64,000 nucleotides of DNA from contig OY760867.2 in NCBI GenBank assembly GCA_963664035.2, positions 2,728,001 through 2,792,000 on the forward strand, given 5' to 3'. Positions 17,019-25,730 of the stretch are shown in pieces. Origin of the DNA: G958296245 sp963664035. GTDB lineage: Bacteria; Chloroflexota; Dehalococcoidia; Lucifugimonadales; G958296245. Position numbers and translations under genes: made by a program. Under the pieces are notes generated by a model. That model worked only from the letters and a program-made list of their open reading frames with translations, had not been told where the DNA came from and did not search any database. Each line of letters opens with the position of its first letter. The first letter of the stretch is position 1.

Positions 17019-18656
17019 GTGGGAACGCCAGGAGGGCCTAGAGGGGCGGATATCGTCGCGCGGTCTCTGTCGCGGGCCGGGACGAAGCACGTCTTCTCGC
17101 TCTCGGGCAACCAGATCATGCCGATATACGACGCCCTCGTGGACGTGGACGTCAACCTCTACCACGTGCGCCACGAGGCGGCCGCCGTACACATGGCGGA
17201 TGCATGGGGGAGGCTGACGGGCAGGCCGGGCGTCGCGCTGGCGACCGCCGGGCCGGGCTTCGCCAACACGCTGTCCGCCCTCTACGTGGCGCGGATGGCG
17301 GAGTCGCCGCTCGTGCTCATCTCGGGTAGCTCCGCCGCCGCGGAGGCGGGACGGGGCGCATTCCAGGAGATGCCGCAGGCGCGCATGGCCGAGCCGGTCG
17401 CCAAGGCGTCGTGGACGGCGTCCGACGCTTCGGACCTGGGGACCGAGATCGAGAGGGCCTTCAGCGTCGCGGCGTCGGGGCGACCGGGGCCGGTACAAGT
17501 CACGATCCCAGTGGACGCGCTGGAGGCGCGCGCGGCCCCTGGCGCGGAGCGTCCGCCCCCCGAGGCTGGGCCGGAGGACGTGCTGGACGACGCCGCGGCA
17601 GCCAGCTTCTTCGAGCTTGTGCGCGGCGCCGGCAGGCCCCTGCTCGTCGCCGGGTCCGCGGCGTCTCGGGGAGAGCCCCGCCGGGCCGTCGAAGAGCTTG
17701 CGGACGCGGCCGGCGTCCCGGCTGCCTACATGGAGAGCCCGCGCGGAGTGGCGGACCCGAGTCTCGGTGCGTTCGCGGAGGTGCTGGCGGAGGCCGACCT
17801 CGTCGTCCTGGTGGGGAAGAGGCTGGACTTCATGCTGAAGTTCGGCGGCGAGCCGACGTTCAGACGCGACTGCCGTTTCGTCCAGGTGGACGCCGAGGAG
17901 TCCGCAGTTGCAGCGACGGAGGCCGTGTTGGGAGACGCCGGACGACTGGCGCTGAAGATCGTCGCGGAACCGGCGGCAGCCTCGCGCCGGCTGCTGGCCC
18001 GTGCGGGCGCCTTCCGACCGCGGAGCGGCGGGTGGGCCTACGATGTGCGCGGCGCGATCGCGTTCAGGCCCCGATCGTGGCGGGACCTGGGGCCGGACGA
18101 GAATGGCGCGCTCCACCCGGTGCAGGTCTGCCGCGAGGTCCAGGACCTGCTCGGCGACGGCGGGGTATTCGTCTCGGACGGCGGGGAGTTCGGCCAATGG
18201 GCGCAGGCGTGCGTCACGGCCCCGGAGCGGCTGATCAACGGCCCGTCCGGCGCCATCGGCAGCGCGATACCCTTCGCGCTGGCGGCCCGGCTGGCCCGCC
18301 CGGAAGCGCCGGTGGTCGCCACGCTCGGCGACGGCACGTTCGGGTTCCACGCGATGGAGTTCGACACCGCGGTGCGGTACGGCATCCCGTTCATCCTAGT
18401 GGTTGGCAACGACGCTGCCTGGAACGCCGAGTACCAGATACAACTGCGCGACTACGGCCCGGACCGTCTGTTCGAGTGCGAGCTCCTGCCGTCGCGCTAC
18501 GACCGGGTGGCATCCGCCCTAGGCGGCTACGGGGCGAACGTTGCGTCGGTGGAGGAGCTAGGCCCGGCGCTCCGGGCGGCCCTGGACAGCGGCCTGCCTG
18601 CCTGCGTGAACGTCTCCATATCCAGGCACGCGGCGCCCACCGTCAGGCGGGGCTGA
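17019..18656 (+). CDS. Thiamine-pyrophosphate-binding enzyme (acetolactate synthase/decarboxylase superfamily)
   Basis: 545 residues with the three-domain POX/ALS plan. The N-terminal PYR domain has the catalytic Glu in YHVRHEAAAVHMADA, the middle domain is Rossmann-like, and the C-terminal PP domain carries GDGTFGFHAMEFDTAVRYGI then VVGND, the GDG-x(~25)-N magnesium/ThDP motif. Substrates in this superfamily include pyruvate, 2-oxo acids, oxalyl-CoA and benzoylformate; nothing here fixes one. The start is GTG 17019 with a G-rich ribosome site. It stands alone, so an acetolactate synthase role is unlikely (no regulatory subunit nearby). Confidence 0.92.
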   Translation: MGTPGGPRGADIVARSLSRAGTKHVFSLSGNQIMPIYDALVDVDVNLYHVRHEAAAVHMADAWGRLTGRPGVALATAGPGFANTLSALYVARMAESPLVLISGSSAAAEAGRGAFQEMPQARMAEPVAKASWTASDASDLGTEIERAFSVAASGRPGPVQVTIPVDALEARAAPGAERPPPEAGPEDVLDDAAAASFFELVRGAGRPLLVAGSAASRGEPRRAVEELADAAGVPAAYMESPRGVADPSLGAFAEVLAEADLVVLVGKRLDFMLKFGGEPTFRRDCRFVQVDAEESAVAATEAVLGDAGRLALKIVAEPAAASRRLLARAGAFRPRSGGWAYDVRGAIAFRPRSWRDLGPDENGALHPVQVCREVQDLLGDGGVFVSDGGEFGQWAQACVTAPERLINGPSGAIGSAIPFALAARLARPEAPVVATLGDGTFGFHAMEFDTAVRYGIPFILVVGNDAAWNAEYQIQLRDYGPDRLFECELLPSRYDRVASALGGYGANVASVEELGPALRAALDSGLPACVNVSISRHAAPTVRRG

Positions 18657-18659
18657 CGC

Positions 18660-18857
18660 CTACTCCACCAGCTTCGATACGGCCACGGCTATGGCGGCGG
18701 CGGCGCTCATGCCCCCGAAGAGAATCCCAACCATCCACTTGAGCTGATTGCCCATTTCCTTAGTCAGCCTCGTCTCCAGCTCGGCCAGGTCAGCCTTGGT
18801 GGCAAGATGCGGCAGCACGGCTTCGATGCTGCTCACCCGCTGTTCTATCGTGGCCAT
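18660..18857 (-). CDS. Small tail-anchored coiled-coil membrane protein
   Basis: 65 residues: MATIEQRVSSIEAVLPHLAT, a charged helix continuing to about residue 38, then one transmembrane helix (40-60) and a short end. GAGGAGGA six bases upstream fixes the start at 18857. The layout resembles small phage haemolysin/XhlA-like or DUF1640-like proteins, but no phage genes are nearby. It also resembles, in plan but reversed, the heptad protein at 5340-5876. Confidence 0.65.
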   Translation of the reverse strand: MATIEQRVSSIEAVLPHLATKADLAELETRLTKEMGNQLKWMVGILFGGMSAAAAIAVAVSKLVE

Positions 18858-18924
18858 GCATTCCTCCTCGTGGGTACACACCAGTATACTGCAATGGGAA
18901 GAGCAGGAAACAGGCGTATATGTT

Positions 18925-19048
18925 CTGAGTATGGGAGGGCAGCCACAAGGGCTGCACCCTACGGAATGGAAGCCGTAGTCGTAGGGGCGTCCCTTGTGGC
19001 CCTTGTGGGCGCCCTAGGTGAGGAACGCACCAACTCTGAACAGTTACA
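18925..19048 (+). repeat. MITE-like repeat family B, copy 1
   Basis: Begins TGTTCTGAGTATGGGAGGGC and ends CCAACTCTGAACAGTTACA; the ends are imperfect inverted repeats of each other. Internal hairpins are GCAGCC-ACAAG-GGCTGC and GGGCGTCCC...GGGCGCCC. The related copies are at 38866-39150 (expanded), 59337-59453 (inverted) and 63981-64000 (cut by the window edge). Confidence 0.75.
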
Positions 19049-19069
19049 GACAGGCATGAGGAGGCGAAA

Positions 19070-20098
19070 TTGGAAGACGTGCGCGTAGGCATAATCGGCG
19101 CGGGCAAAGTCGCCCAGGACAGGAATATCCCCAGGCTGAAGAACGTGCCGGGAGTGCGCGTCACCCACGCCTGGTCGCGCACTCCCGAAACGGCCCGGGG
19201 CGCGGCGGCGCGGTTCGACATACCCGTCGTAGTCGGCGACTGGCGCGAGATCGTCGATTCGCCGGACGTCGACGCGGTGGTGGTGGCGACGCCTCCCGTC
19301 CTGCACCTGCCCGCGACGCTGGCCGCGCTCGACGCGGGCAAGCATGTGCTATGCCAGGCGCGGATGGCGCGCAACTTGGCGGAGGCGCGGAGGATGTGCG
19401 AGGCGGCCGGCGCCGCGGACCTCGTGACCGCCCTGTATCCGCCGATGCCGGGCCTGAAGGGCGACCGGATGGTGAGGCGGCTGGTGCGGCGCGAGGGGTA
19501 CGTCGGCGACGTTACGGAGGTGCGCGTCGCCGCGATGGACTTGCCGACGGCGGTGCTTCCTCACTGGCGGAACGACCCGGAGGTCGTGGGAGTGAACGCC
19601 ATGATCCTGGGCATACTGGCCGAGATCACGAACCGGTGGGTCGGGCCGGCGGCGTCGGTCTCGGCGGTCGCCGCGTCCCATGAGGGAAGCGGGCCGGTGC
19701 CCGACTCGATCAGCGTCTCGGCGGAGCTGGAGAGCGGCGCGACGATGAGCTACCACCTGTCCAGCCGGGCTTCGTTCGGGCCGGGTAGCTGGGTGGAGAT
19801 TTACGGCACTCGCGGGGCGCTGGCGTACAAGCTGTTTGCCGAGGAGGTGATGGGCGCAAGCGGCGGGGACGAGGCGCTCGCCCCCCTGGAGATTCCGGCG
19901 GACGAGGCGCGGGCGCAGACGACGGACGCCGAGTTCATCGCCGCAATCCGCGGCGGCCCGCCCGTCTCGCCGAGCTTCGAGGAGGGGCTGCGGTACATGG
20001 AGCTATGCGAGGCCGTGGCGCAGTCGGCCACGTCCGGGCAGCAGGTGCGGATGCCGCCGGAGCCGAAGATGGACGCCTGGGGAAGCTGCCTGCCGTAG
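19070..20098 (+). CDS. Gfo/Idh/MocA family oxidoreductase
   Basis: 342 residues. The Rossmann motif GIIGAGKVAQDRNIPRL is at the N-terminus, VVATPPVLHLP and the AGKHVLCQARMARN segment follow; the usual EKP lysine motif reads CQARMA here, so the typical catalytic Lys appears to be missing. The C-terminal alpha/beta domain contains ELESGATMSYHLS. The family oxidises or reduces sugars and cyclitols with NAD(P). The start is TTG at 19070 with GAGGAGG upstream. Confidence 0.87.
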   Translation: MEDVRVGIIGAGKVAQDRNIPRLKNVPGVRVTHAWSRTPETARGAAARFDIPVVVGDWREIVDSPDVDAVVVATPPVLHLPATLAALDAGKHVLCQARMARNLAEARRMCEAAGAADLVTALYPPMPGLKGDRMVRRLVRREGYVGDVTEVRVAAMDLPTAVLPHWRNDPEVVGVNAMILGILAEITNRWVGPAASVSAVAASHEGSGPVPDSISVSAELESGATMSYHLSSRASFGPGSWVEIYGTRGALAYKLFAEEVMGASGGDEALAPLEIPADEARAQTTDAEFIAAIRGGPPVSPSFEEGLRYMELCEAVAQSATSGQQVRMPPEPKMDAWGSCLP

Positions 20099-20159
20099 GC
20101 CGCGGGTCGGCCGGATAAGGGACGCCCGATTAGGATGGCATTGGGAGAGAGCTCAGACC

Positions 20160-21587
20160 ATGCGGGCCAGCATCATCATCGTACTCTCCGCCACACTGCT
20201 TGTCGCGTGTGGCGAGGGAGACACCCTGATAAAGGACAACGCGCCAATGGTGAGGATTCTCCCGTTCGAGGGGCAACAGTCCCTGGAGGAACGTATACTC
20301 AGGGCTGCGATCGTCGCCAGAGTGGAGTTGGTCTCTCATAAGACCGTTGGTGCCAAGTACATCAATAAGTTCGGCACACCAGTAGACCTCTACTCCCCCG
20401 CAGTCGAGTTTACGTTCAACGTGCTCGAATACCTGAAGGGGACGGGTGGGGCCACGCTGACCGCCATAGCCTACGGGCACCATGAGAACGCCGATACCCT
20501 TTACGATACCGCGAAGGAGGCCAAGGAGAACGGTTGGATGCTTGAGCGCCACCGCGACGACCGGTGGGACGACAGGCAGGCCATCGTGTTCTTGGTGCGA
20601 CCAGTGCAGGACGGACCTTACCTGCTAGGTGAGATTGGGACGCGCACCTTTCAGAGCGCGAAGATACTCAACACGGTCACCGTCTCCGATGACGAGCGCC
20701 AAGCATGGCTGCCCGACGCCGTTCAGCCTGGACCCACAAAGAGCACTGGCACCGGTGGCGCCGCCCCCGGCCAGCGCTTCCTCCTCGAAGACCCGGACGA
20801 AGCGTCTTCCAGCGTGGCTAAGCAGGGCGTGGCCGGGACCAGCACCGTCGCCACTATCACCAAGACTTCATTGAAGGCCACGATCGCTGATGTCGAGGGA
20901 AACATAACCTCCGACGCATACAGGGAATGTGTAATTTCGAAGCATCGTTCGGAACGTATCGGGCGAGAGCGTGTCAGGCGAACGGGAACTCATAGCATAA
21001 CCCAGACGCGAGACCTCGATTCAGGCTTGCCAGCAGATACTAAAGTTACCAATCCCTGGGGGCACATAGAGGGGTATGAATCCTACACGATAAGGACCGA
21101 ATGGCTCGTCGGCAGGGACAAGGACCTGCTCATTCTCAGAGGAGGATATCTTTACACCAACCGTCCTCTGCCGCAGGGGGAGTATGAGATTTTCTGGAAC
21201 TTTACGATTGGCGGCACGGTGGACTGCCCCCCTTATTCTAAAGAGAGCCTCGAGAGCAATAGGCTGCTTGTAACCGTCACCGCCCCCGTTGGCACGCTGG
21301 CGGAGTCGTTCTTCGACCCCTACGCCTCCAGCACCGCAATCGTCGGCACCACCACCGTCGGGACCATTTCATGGCAGTCCGGCGAGGTCACTGCCGCCCT
21401 CGCCATTGACGCCGCCGGTCACGACCTCGACTTCATCGCCCTAGACGGCGCAACCACCCTCTCTCTGGTCGTAGCCGAAGCCGCCGAAGACGACGCCGCC
21501 GGCGCCCTCACCTGGACCGTCCCCACCCAGCCCTGGAGCCCCGGAGACAAGCTCATGCTCCGCGTCCGCCGGCGCGATGCCCCATAG
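20160..21587 (+). CDS. Secreted lipoprotein of an unnamed family (paralogue of 62009-63922)
   Basis: 475 residues. The signal peptide ends in the lipobox LLVAC (Cys17). The N-terminal domain contains VEFTFNVLEYLKGTGGATLT and DDRWDDRQAIVFL, shared with the proteins at 30570-31190 and 62009-63922. The C-terminal domain, from VTAPVGTLAESFFDPYASST to the end, is also nearly identical in style to 62009-63922. The function is unknown; the region between the domains is low in recognisable motifs. The stop overlaps the start of the next ORF, but that start is doubtful. Confidence 0.78.
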   Translation: MRASIIIVLSATLLVACGEGDTLIKDNAPMVRILPFEGQQSLEERILRAAIVARVELVSHKTVGAKYINKFGTPVDLYSPAVEFTFNVLEYLKGTGGATLTAIAYGHHENADTLYDTAKEAKENGWMLERHRDDRWDDRQAIVFLVRPVQDGPYLLGEIGTRTFQSAKILNTVTVSDDERQAWLPDAVQPGPTKSTGTGGAAPGQRFLLEDPDEASSSVAKQGVAGTSTVATITKTSLKATIADVEGNITSDAYRECVISKHRSERIGRERVRRTGTHSITQTRDLDSGLPADTKVTNPWGHIEGYESYTIRTEWLVGRDKDLLILRGGYLYTNRPLPQGEYEIFWNFTIGGTVDCPPYSKESLESNRLLVTVTAPVGTLAESFFDPYASSTAIVGTTTVGTISWQSGEVTAALAIDAAGHDLDFIALDGATTLSLVVAEAAEDDAAGALTWTVPTQPWSPGDKLMLRVRRRDAP

Positions 21588-22206
21588 CGTCCTCATGCCA
21601 ATCCTGGGAATCTCCACTCCGGAAGATCTGGTTCACACAATCGACCGGGCTGGAATGGAGGCAAAGGCGGGCGAGAACGGATACAATGGGCACTCGGTGA
21701 GATCTGGCGTGACCCATAGGCAAATGCTCGGCTGGCGGGAGTGGGTATCCTTGCCGGGCCTTGGCATTGCCGCAATCAAGGCTAAGCTCGATACGGGCGC
21801 GAGGACATCCGCGTTGCACGCTTGGGACCTCAGCCTTCGCAAAGTCGACGGCCGGCAGTGGATACGCTTTCGCGTCCATCCCATGCATGGAGACGAGACC
21901 GCGTCCGTGGTCTGCGAGGCGCCGCTCAGCGATCGGCGGTGGGTGACGAACTCGAGCGGCGCGCGCGAGCGCCGGTACATAATATCGACGGACCTCCGCA
22001 TAGGCCCCAGCCGTTGGCCCATAGAGTTGAGTCTCACCAATCGCGACGCCATGGAGTTTCCCATGATCATCGGGCGGGAAGCGATGCGGGGCCGCTTGGC
22101 GGTCGATCCCGCGGCCTCATTCCGAGCGGGTAAGAATCTGGCCGGAGCCGTCGACGGTCCCTTCGAGGATCTCGACGGCGCCGAGGACGGCGGGGTGTCC
22201 AAGTGA
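21577..22206 (+). CDS. ATP-dependent zinc protease-like retropepsin (RimK-associated, PF05618 type)
   Basis: Up to 209 residues. The domain starts at residue 50, LGWREWVSLPGLGI, with AKLDTGARTSALHA (Asp72 is the retropepsin-type catalytic residue) and EFPMIIGREAMRGRLAVDP, all family hallmarks. The name 'ATP-dependent zinc protease' is historical; the fold is a pepsin-like single domain. The true start is uncertain: ATG 21577 overlaps the lipoprotein, while ATG 21655, GTG 21709 or ATG 21724 would fit the domain better. It overlaps the RimK ligase gene by four bases (ATGA), so the two are translationally coupled. Confidence 0.88.
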   Translation: MPHSVLMPILGISTPEDLVHTIDRAGMEAKAGENGYNGHSVRSGVTHRQMLGWREWVSLPGLGIAAIKAKLDTGARTSALHAWDLSLRKVDGRQWIRFRVHPMHGDETASVVCEAPLSDRRWVTNSSGARERRYIISTDLRIGPSRWPIELSLTNRDAMEFPMIIGREAMRGRLAVDPAASFRAGKNLAGAVDGPFEDLDGAEDGGVSK

Positions 22207-23102
22207 AGATCGCAATGCTGGCGCGCAATCCCGATCTCTATAGCCACAGGCGGCTCGTGGAGGCCGCGGAGGCGAAGGGCCACCGCATCGACATAGTCAA
22301 CACCACCCAGTGCTACGTAAACATCACGTCCAGCAGGCCGCAGTTGCTGTACAAGGGCGCCCCCCTTGCCGGCTACGATGCGGTGATCCCGCGCATTGGC
22401 GCGTCGATAACCTTCTACGGGCTGGCGGTGTTGCGCCAGTTCGAGATGATGGGAGTGTGGCCGCTGAACGAATCGGAGGCCATAGGCCGCGCGCGCGACA
22501 AGCTCTGGGCGCTCCAGATCATGTCTCGCCTCGGCGTTGGGCTCCCGGTCACCTGCTTCGCTAACTCCGCGCGGCAGGCGGAGGAGCTGATCGGCATGGT
22601 CGGCGGCCCGCCCGTCGTCATCAAGCTGGTGGAAGGCACCCAGGGCATGGGGGTCGTGCTAGGCGAGACGATGTCCTCGGCGAAGAGCACCTACGAGGCT
22701 TTTCGAGGGGCCAGGATAAACATACTGGTCCAGGAATTCGTCAAGGAGGCGGGCGGGGCGGACATTCGAGCCTTCGTCATAGGCGACCGCGTGGTCGGCG
22801 CGATGAAGCGCCAGAGCGCGCCGGACGAGTTTCGCTCCAACCTCCACCGCGGAGGCACGGCGCGGAATATCAGCATCACGCCGGAAGAACGTTCCACGGC
22901 GGTGCGCGCCTCCAGGGCATTGGGTCTGAACGTAGCCGGCGTGGACATGCTCCGGTCCAGCCGCGGACCCGTGCTCATCGAAGTGAACTCGACGCCCGGC
23001 CTGCGTGGGATCGAACACGCCACCGGGGTCGACATCGCGGAGCGGATAATCGCCTTCCTGGAAACCCATGCCAGGCCCATGCATGCCGGGACGCAGGGGT
23101 AG
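22203..23102 (+). CDS. rimK: RimK family alpha-L-glutamate ligase (ATP-grasp)
   Basis: 299 residues with the RimK layout: an N-terminal pre-ATP-grasp domain (AVIPRIGASITFYGLAVLRQ), then PVVIKLVEGTQGMGV (ATP-binding lysine and glycine loop), QEFVKEAGGADIRAFVIGDRVVGAM and the magnesium site LIEVNSTPGLRGIE. E. coli RimK adds glutamates to the C-terminus of ribosomal protein S6 and makes poly-glutamate; others ligate glutamate to small molecules. Here it sits between a retropepsin-like hydrolase and an aspartoacylase-like hydrolase, so ligation and removal may act on the same product. Confidence 0.93.
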   Translation: MKIAMLARNPDLYSHRRLVEAAEAKGHRIDIVNTTQCYVNITSSRPQLLYKGAPLAGYDAVIPRIGASITFYGLAVLRQFEMMGVWPLNESEAIGRARDKLWALQIMSRLGVGLPVTCFANSARQAEELIGMVGGPPVVIKLVEGTQGMGVVLGETMSSAKSTYEAFRGARINILVQEFVKEAGGADIRAFVIGDRVVGAMKRQSAPDEFRSNLHRGGTARNISITPEERSTAVRASRALGLNVAGVDMLRSSRGPVLIEVNSTPGLRGIEHATGVDIAERIIAFLETHARPMHAGTQG

Positions 23103-23113
23103 GGCGCCGTTCG

Positions 23114-24184
23114 ATGAGCGCACACGCCGTTAGGCCGTCCGAAGCCATCAGCATCGGCGGCGTGGAGGTCGCCCCAGGGGAGCGGGCCCAGGTGGACCTG
23201 CCGATCGCGGACCTGTCGATCCGCGTCCCGATAACGATGCCCGTCCACATAATCAACGGCAGACGGGACGGGCCGGCGCTGTTCGTCTCGGCCGCCCTGC
23301 ACGGCGATGAGATCATCGGGGTCGAGATCATACGGCGAGTCATCAGGCTGCGCGCGCTGGGGCGGCTCAGGGGAGCCCTGATCGCGGTGCCGATAGTGAA
23401 CGTGCCCGGCTTCCTGAATCTCAGCCGATACCTGCCGGACCGGCGAGACCTCAACCGCTCATTCCCGGGGTCCTCCAGGGGATCCCTCGCCGCCCGCCTC
23501 GCCAACATGTTCCTCGACCAGGTCCTCGCGAACTCCACTCACGGCATCGATCTTCACACCGCCGCCATCCACAGGGAGAACTACCCGCAGGTCCGCGTCG
23601 ATTTCAAGGACCGCGCCGCCGAGCGCATGGCCCGCGCGTTCGGCGCGCCCATCGTGCTCAATTCCGAATACAGGGAGGGGAGCCTGCGCGGCTCTGCCAA
23701 CGAGCTGAATGTCCCCGTCATCGTCTACGAGGCCGGCGAAGCGCTGCGCTTCGACGAGACGGCCATACGGGTCGGGGTGAGGGGCGTGGCCCGGGTCATG
23801 CGATACCTCGGCATGTTGCCGCCCGCGAGACGTCCCGCTGGCTCGCGGGATCCCCTGGTCCTGCGCTCGAGTCGCTGGGTGAGGGCGCCGTCCAGCGGCG
23901 TGGTCAGGGCAAACAGGTCGATAGGCTCGCACGTGGAGGCCGGGCAGGTGCTCGCCGTCCTCTCCGATCCCCTGGGCGAGACGGATACCGAGATCAAGTC
24001 GCCCGTCGACGGCTTCATAGTGGGCCGCACCAACCTTCCCCTCGCGCACGAGGGCGACGCGCTATTCCACATCGGCCTGACGCGCGAAGTCGAGCAGGCG
24101 CCCACGCCCTGGACGGCCCTGATCCAGTTGAAGAAAGAGGCCGTGCCACAACCCGCGGACGTACCGAACCGCGCCGACGGCTAG
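23114..24184 (+). CDS. Succinylglutamate desuccinylase/aspartoacylase family protein
   Basis: 356 residues. The zinc site is visible: LHGDE (His63, Glu66) and the later His in GIDLHTAA, plus the catalytic Glu expected after VIVYEAGEALR, and RDLNRSFPG is the substrate-binding Arg segment. A lipoyl-like C-terminal barrel (SGVVRANRSIGSHVEAGQVL) follows, as in many members. The family removes N-acyl groups or cleaves amide bonds to glutamate or aspartate. It starts 11 bases after the RimK stop, third gene of the triad. Confidence 0.92.
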   Translation: MSAHAVRPSEAISIGGVEVAPGERAQVDLPIADLSIRVPITMPVHIINGRRDGPALFVSAALHGDEIIGVEIIRRVIRLRALGRLRGALIAVPIVNVPGFLNLSRYLPDRRDLNRSFPGSSRGSLAARLANMFLDQVLANSTHGIDLHTAAIHRENYPQVRVDFKDRAAERMARAFGAPIVLNSEYREGSLRGSANELNVPVIVYEAGEALRFDETAIRVGVRGVARVMRYLGMLPPARRPAGSRDPLVLRSSRWVRAPSSGVVRANRSIGSHVEAGQVLAVLSDPLGETDTEIKSPVDGFIVGRTNLPLAHEGDALFHIGLTREVEQAPTPWTALIQLKKEAVPQPADVPNRADG

Positions 24185-24197
24185 CCGCCCTAGTTTC

Positions 24198-24306
24198 GTC
24201 ATTCCGAGCGCAGCGAGGAATCTACGGGCGTCTCCTACAATTGGACGTTGATTCGCAGGCAAGGTCTTTTAGATTCTTCACTCCGCTGCGCTACGTTCAG
24301 AATGAC
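24198..24306. repeat. Inverted-repeat element family C (GTCATTCCGAGC type)
   Basis: Left end GTCATTCCGAGCGCAGCGAG, right end CTGCGCTACGTTCAGAATGAC; the ends are imperfect inverted repeats and both carry AGATTC/GAATCT. This form of short palindromic element is widespread in bacteria. It fills most of the 260-base gap after the triad. Confidence 0.75.
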
Positions 24307-24369
24307 AATACGGGTGGCTCTCACAATTCAACTCATGGAGACTGAACAGTTACCCCTTCGTGGGCAGGC

Positions 24370-24399
24370 TTGACCCGTCCAACCTCCGAGTCGTACACT
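24370..24399 (+). promoter_or_regulatory. Sigma-70 promoter for the RdhA-like gene
   Basis: TTGACC (24370-24375) and TACACT (24394-24399) are 18 bases apart, 45 bases before the start codon. A remnant ACTGAACAGTTAC of the repeat B terminus lies just upstream. Confidence 0.5.
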
Positions 24400-24444
24400 C
24401 CCAGCCGTGTTAGACTGGCAGTAGCCCTCGCATAGGGAGGCATC

Positions 24445-25692
24445 ATGGCCAAGCCAATTAGCCACATCGTCAAACGGCCTGGGAGGGTTGCCGGAGAGCC
24501 CGACGTCGAGATCCCCATCGCCGAGGACCTCGCCACCACGCCCGGCATCCCCCTCCGCGAGATCGACGTCTCCTTCTACAGCCGCGTCGATCCCCTCGAG
24601 AGCCAGAACATCGAGAAGGGCGCGGACAGGGACTGGGTATGGTCCGTCTACGCCCCCGACGTGGCCGAGTACATCAGGGGCCACGACGAGCGCATGGAGC
24701 CCTACGTCGACGAAGCCATGGTATCGGCGGACGTGGAGCCGTCCGGCGTTCCGCAGGAGGGCGAAGACCTCACCGAAGACATCCGGCGCGCCGCGCGAGA
24801 GCTCGGCTTCGGCGAGATCGGCTTCACCCGGTTCGACCGCCGATACGTCTACGAGAGCAAGCGTAGCTGGGTCAAGTTCCCCCACGTGGTCTGCCTGGCG
24901 CTGGAGCAGGACTACGACCAGACGCAAAGCCTACCCAGCCTCGAGGCCGAGTACGCCCACTACGGCACCTACGAGATCGAGAGCGAGAAGGCCGGCAAGC
25001 TCGCCCACTTCATCCGCAGCAAGGGCTACCGCGCCCAGCTACAGAGTCCGCGCGACCCCAGCTCCGCATTCATCCCCATGTTCGTCGCCGCCGGCCTCGG
25101 ACAGCTTGGCGCGAACGGGCAGTTGCTCTCGCCGCACTTCGGCTCCCGCGCGCGCCTCATGATGGTCTCCACCGACGCGCCCGTCCGCTACGACAAGCCG
25201 GTCGACTACGGCATCCACGCCTTCTGCCAGAAGTGCCTCGTCTGCGTCGACAGGTGCCCCGGGCGCGCCCTCGTGAGGGACAAGGTCTGGTGGCGGGGCG
25301 CGGAGAAGAACAAGCTCATCTACGAGCGCTGCCGACCCGTCATGGCCGAGTACGAGGGCTGTGGCGTCTGCATGAAGGTCTGCCCAATCCAGAAGTTCGG
25401 AATGCCCGCCGTCATGAGCCACTACGTGGAGACCGGCGAGGTGCTCGGCAAGGGGACGGACGAGCTGGAGGGGTATGCCCTGCACGACAAGGGCTACTTC
25501 GGCCCCGGCGAGCTGCCCCACTTCGACCGCAGCTTCTTCGACTTCCCGCACGGCAGGCGCGAGGACTGGCTGTTCGAGCAGTTCAAGGAGCGACTCGCCA
25601 ACGACGACACGCCAGACGGCCCCGAGCTCGCCGAATTCGCCCACAACGTCAAGGCGGCCATGAAGAAGAGCCGCAACACCCGCGACGAATAG
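24445..25692 (+). CDS. Reductive-dehalogenase-like (RdhA-type) di-iron-sulfur protein, no Tat signal
   Basis: 415 residues. The C-terminal ferredoxin-like part has C261-x2-C264-x2-C267-x3-C271-P followed by a second set C296...C306-x2-C309-x3-C313-P, a di-[4Fe-4S] arrangement as in RdhA. Before it, AAGLGQLGANGQLLSPHFGSR and VSTDAPV match the corrinoid-domain core of RdhA and epoxyqueuosine reductase-like proteins. There is no Tat signal and no RdhB anchor gene, so it is probably cytoplasmic and may reduce something other than organohalide respiration substrates, for example a catabolic dehalogenase. It heads a set with Gfo/Idh/MocA and a glycosidase-like gene. Confidence 0.85.
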   Translation: MAKPISHIVKRPGRVAGEPDVEIPIAEDLATTPGIPLREIDVSFYSRVDPLESQNIEKGADRDWVWSVYAPDVAEYIRGHDERMEPYVDEAMVSADVEPSGVPQEGEDLTEDIRRAARELGFGEIGFTRFDRRYVYESKRSWVKFPHVVCLALEQDYDQTQSLPSLEAEYAHYGTYEIESEKAGKLAHFIRSKGYRAQLQSPRDPSSAFIPMFVAAGLGQLGANGQLLSPHFGSRARLMMVSTDAPVRYDKPVDYGIHAFCQKCLVCVDRCPGRALVRDKVWWRGAEKNKLIYERCRPVMAEYEGCGVCMKVCPIQKFGMPAVMSHYVETGEVLGKGTDELEGYALHDKGYFGPGELPHFDRSFFDFPHGRREDWLFEQFKERLANDDTPDGPELAEFAHNVKAAMKKSRNTRDE

Positions 25693-25730
25693 GGCCGTCG
25701 CAGCGGCAACACTGACCGGAGCCAACCGCG

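Noticed and set aside
18660..18857. Small coiled-coil membrane protein as a phage holin-accessory gene
   Set aside because: No phage structural, lysis or integrase genes occur nearby, so only a general description is supported.
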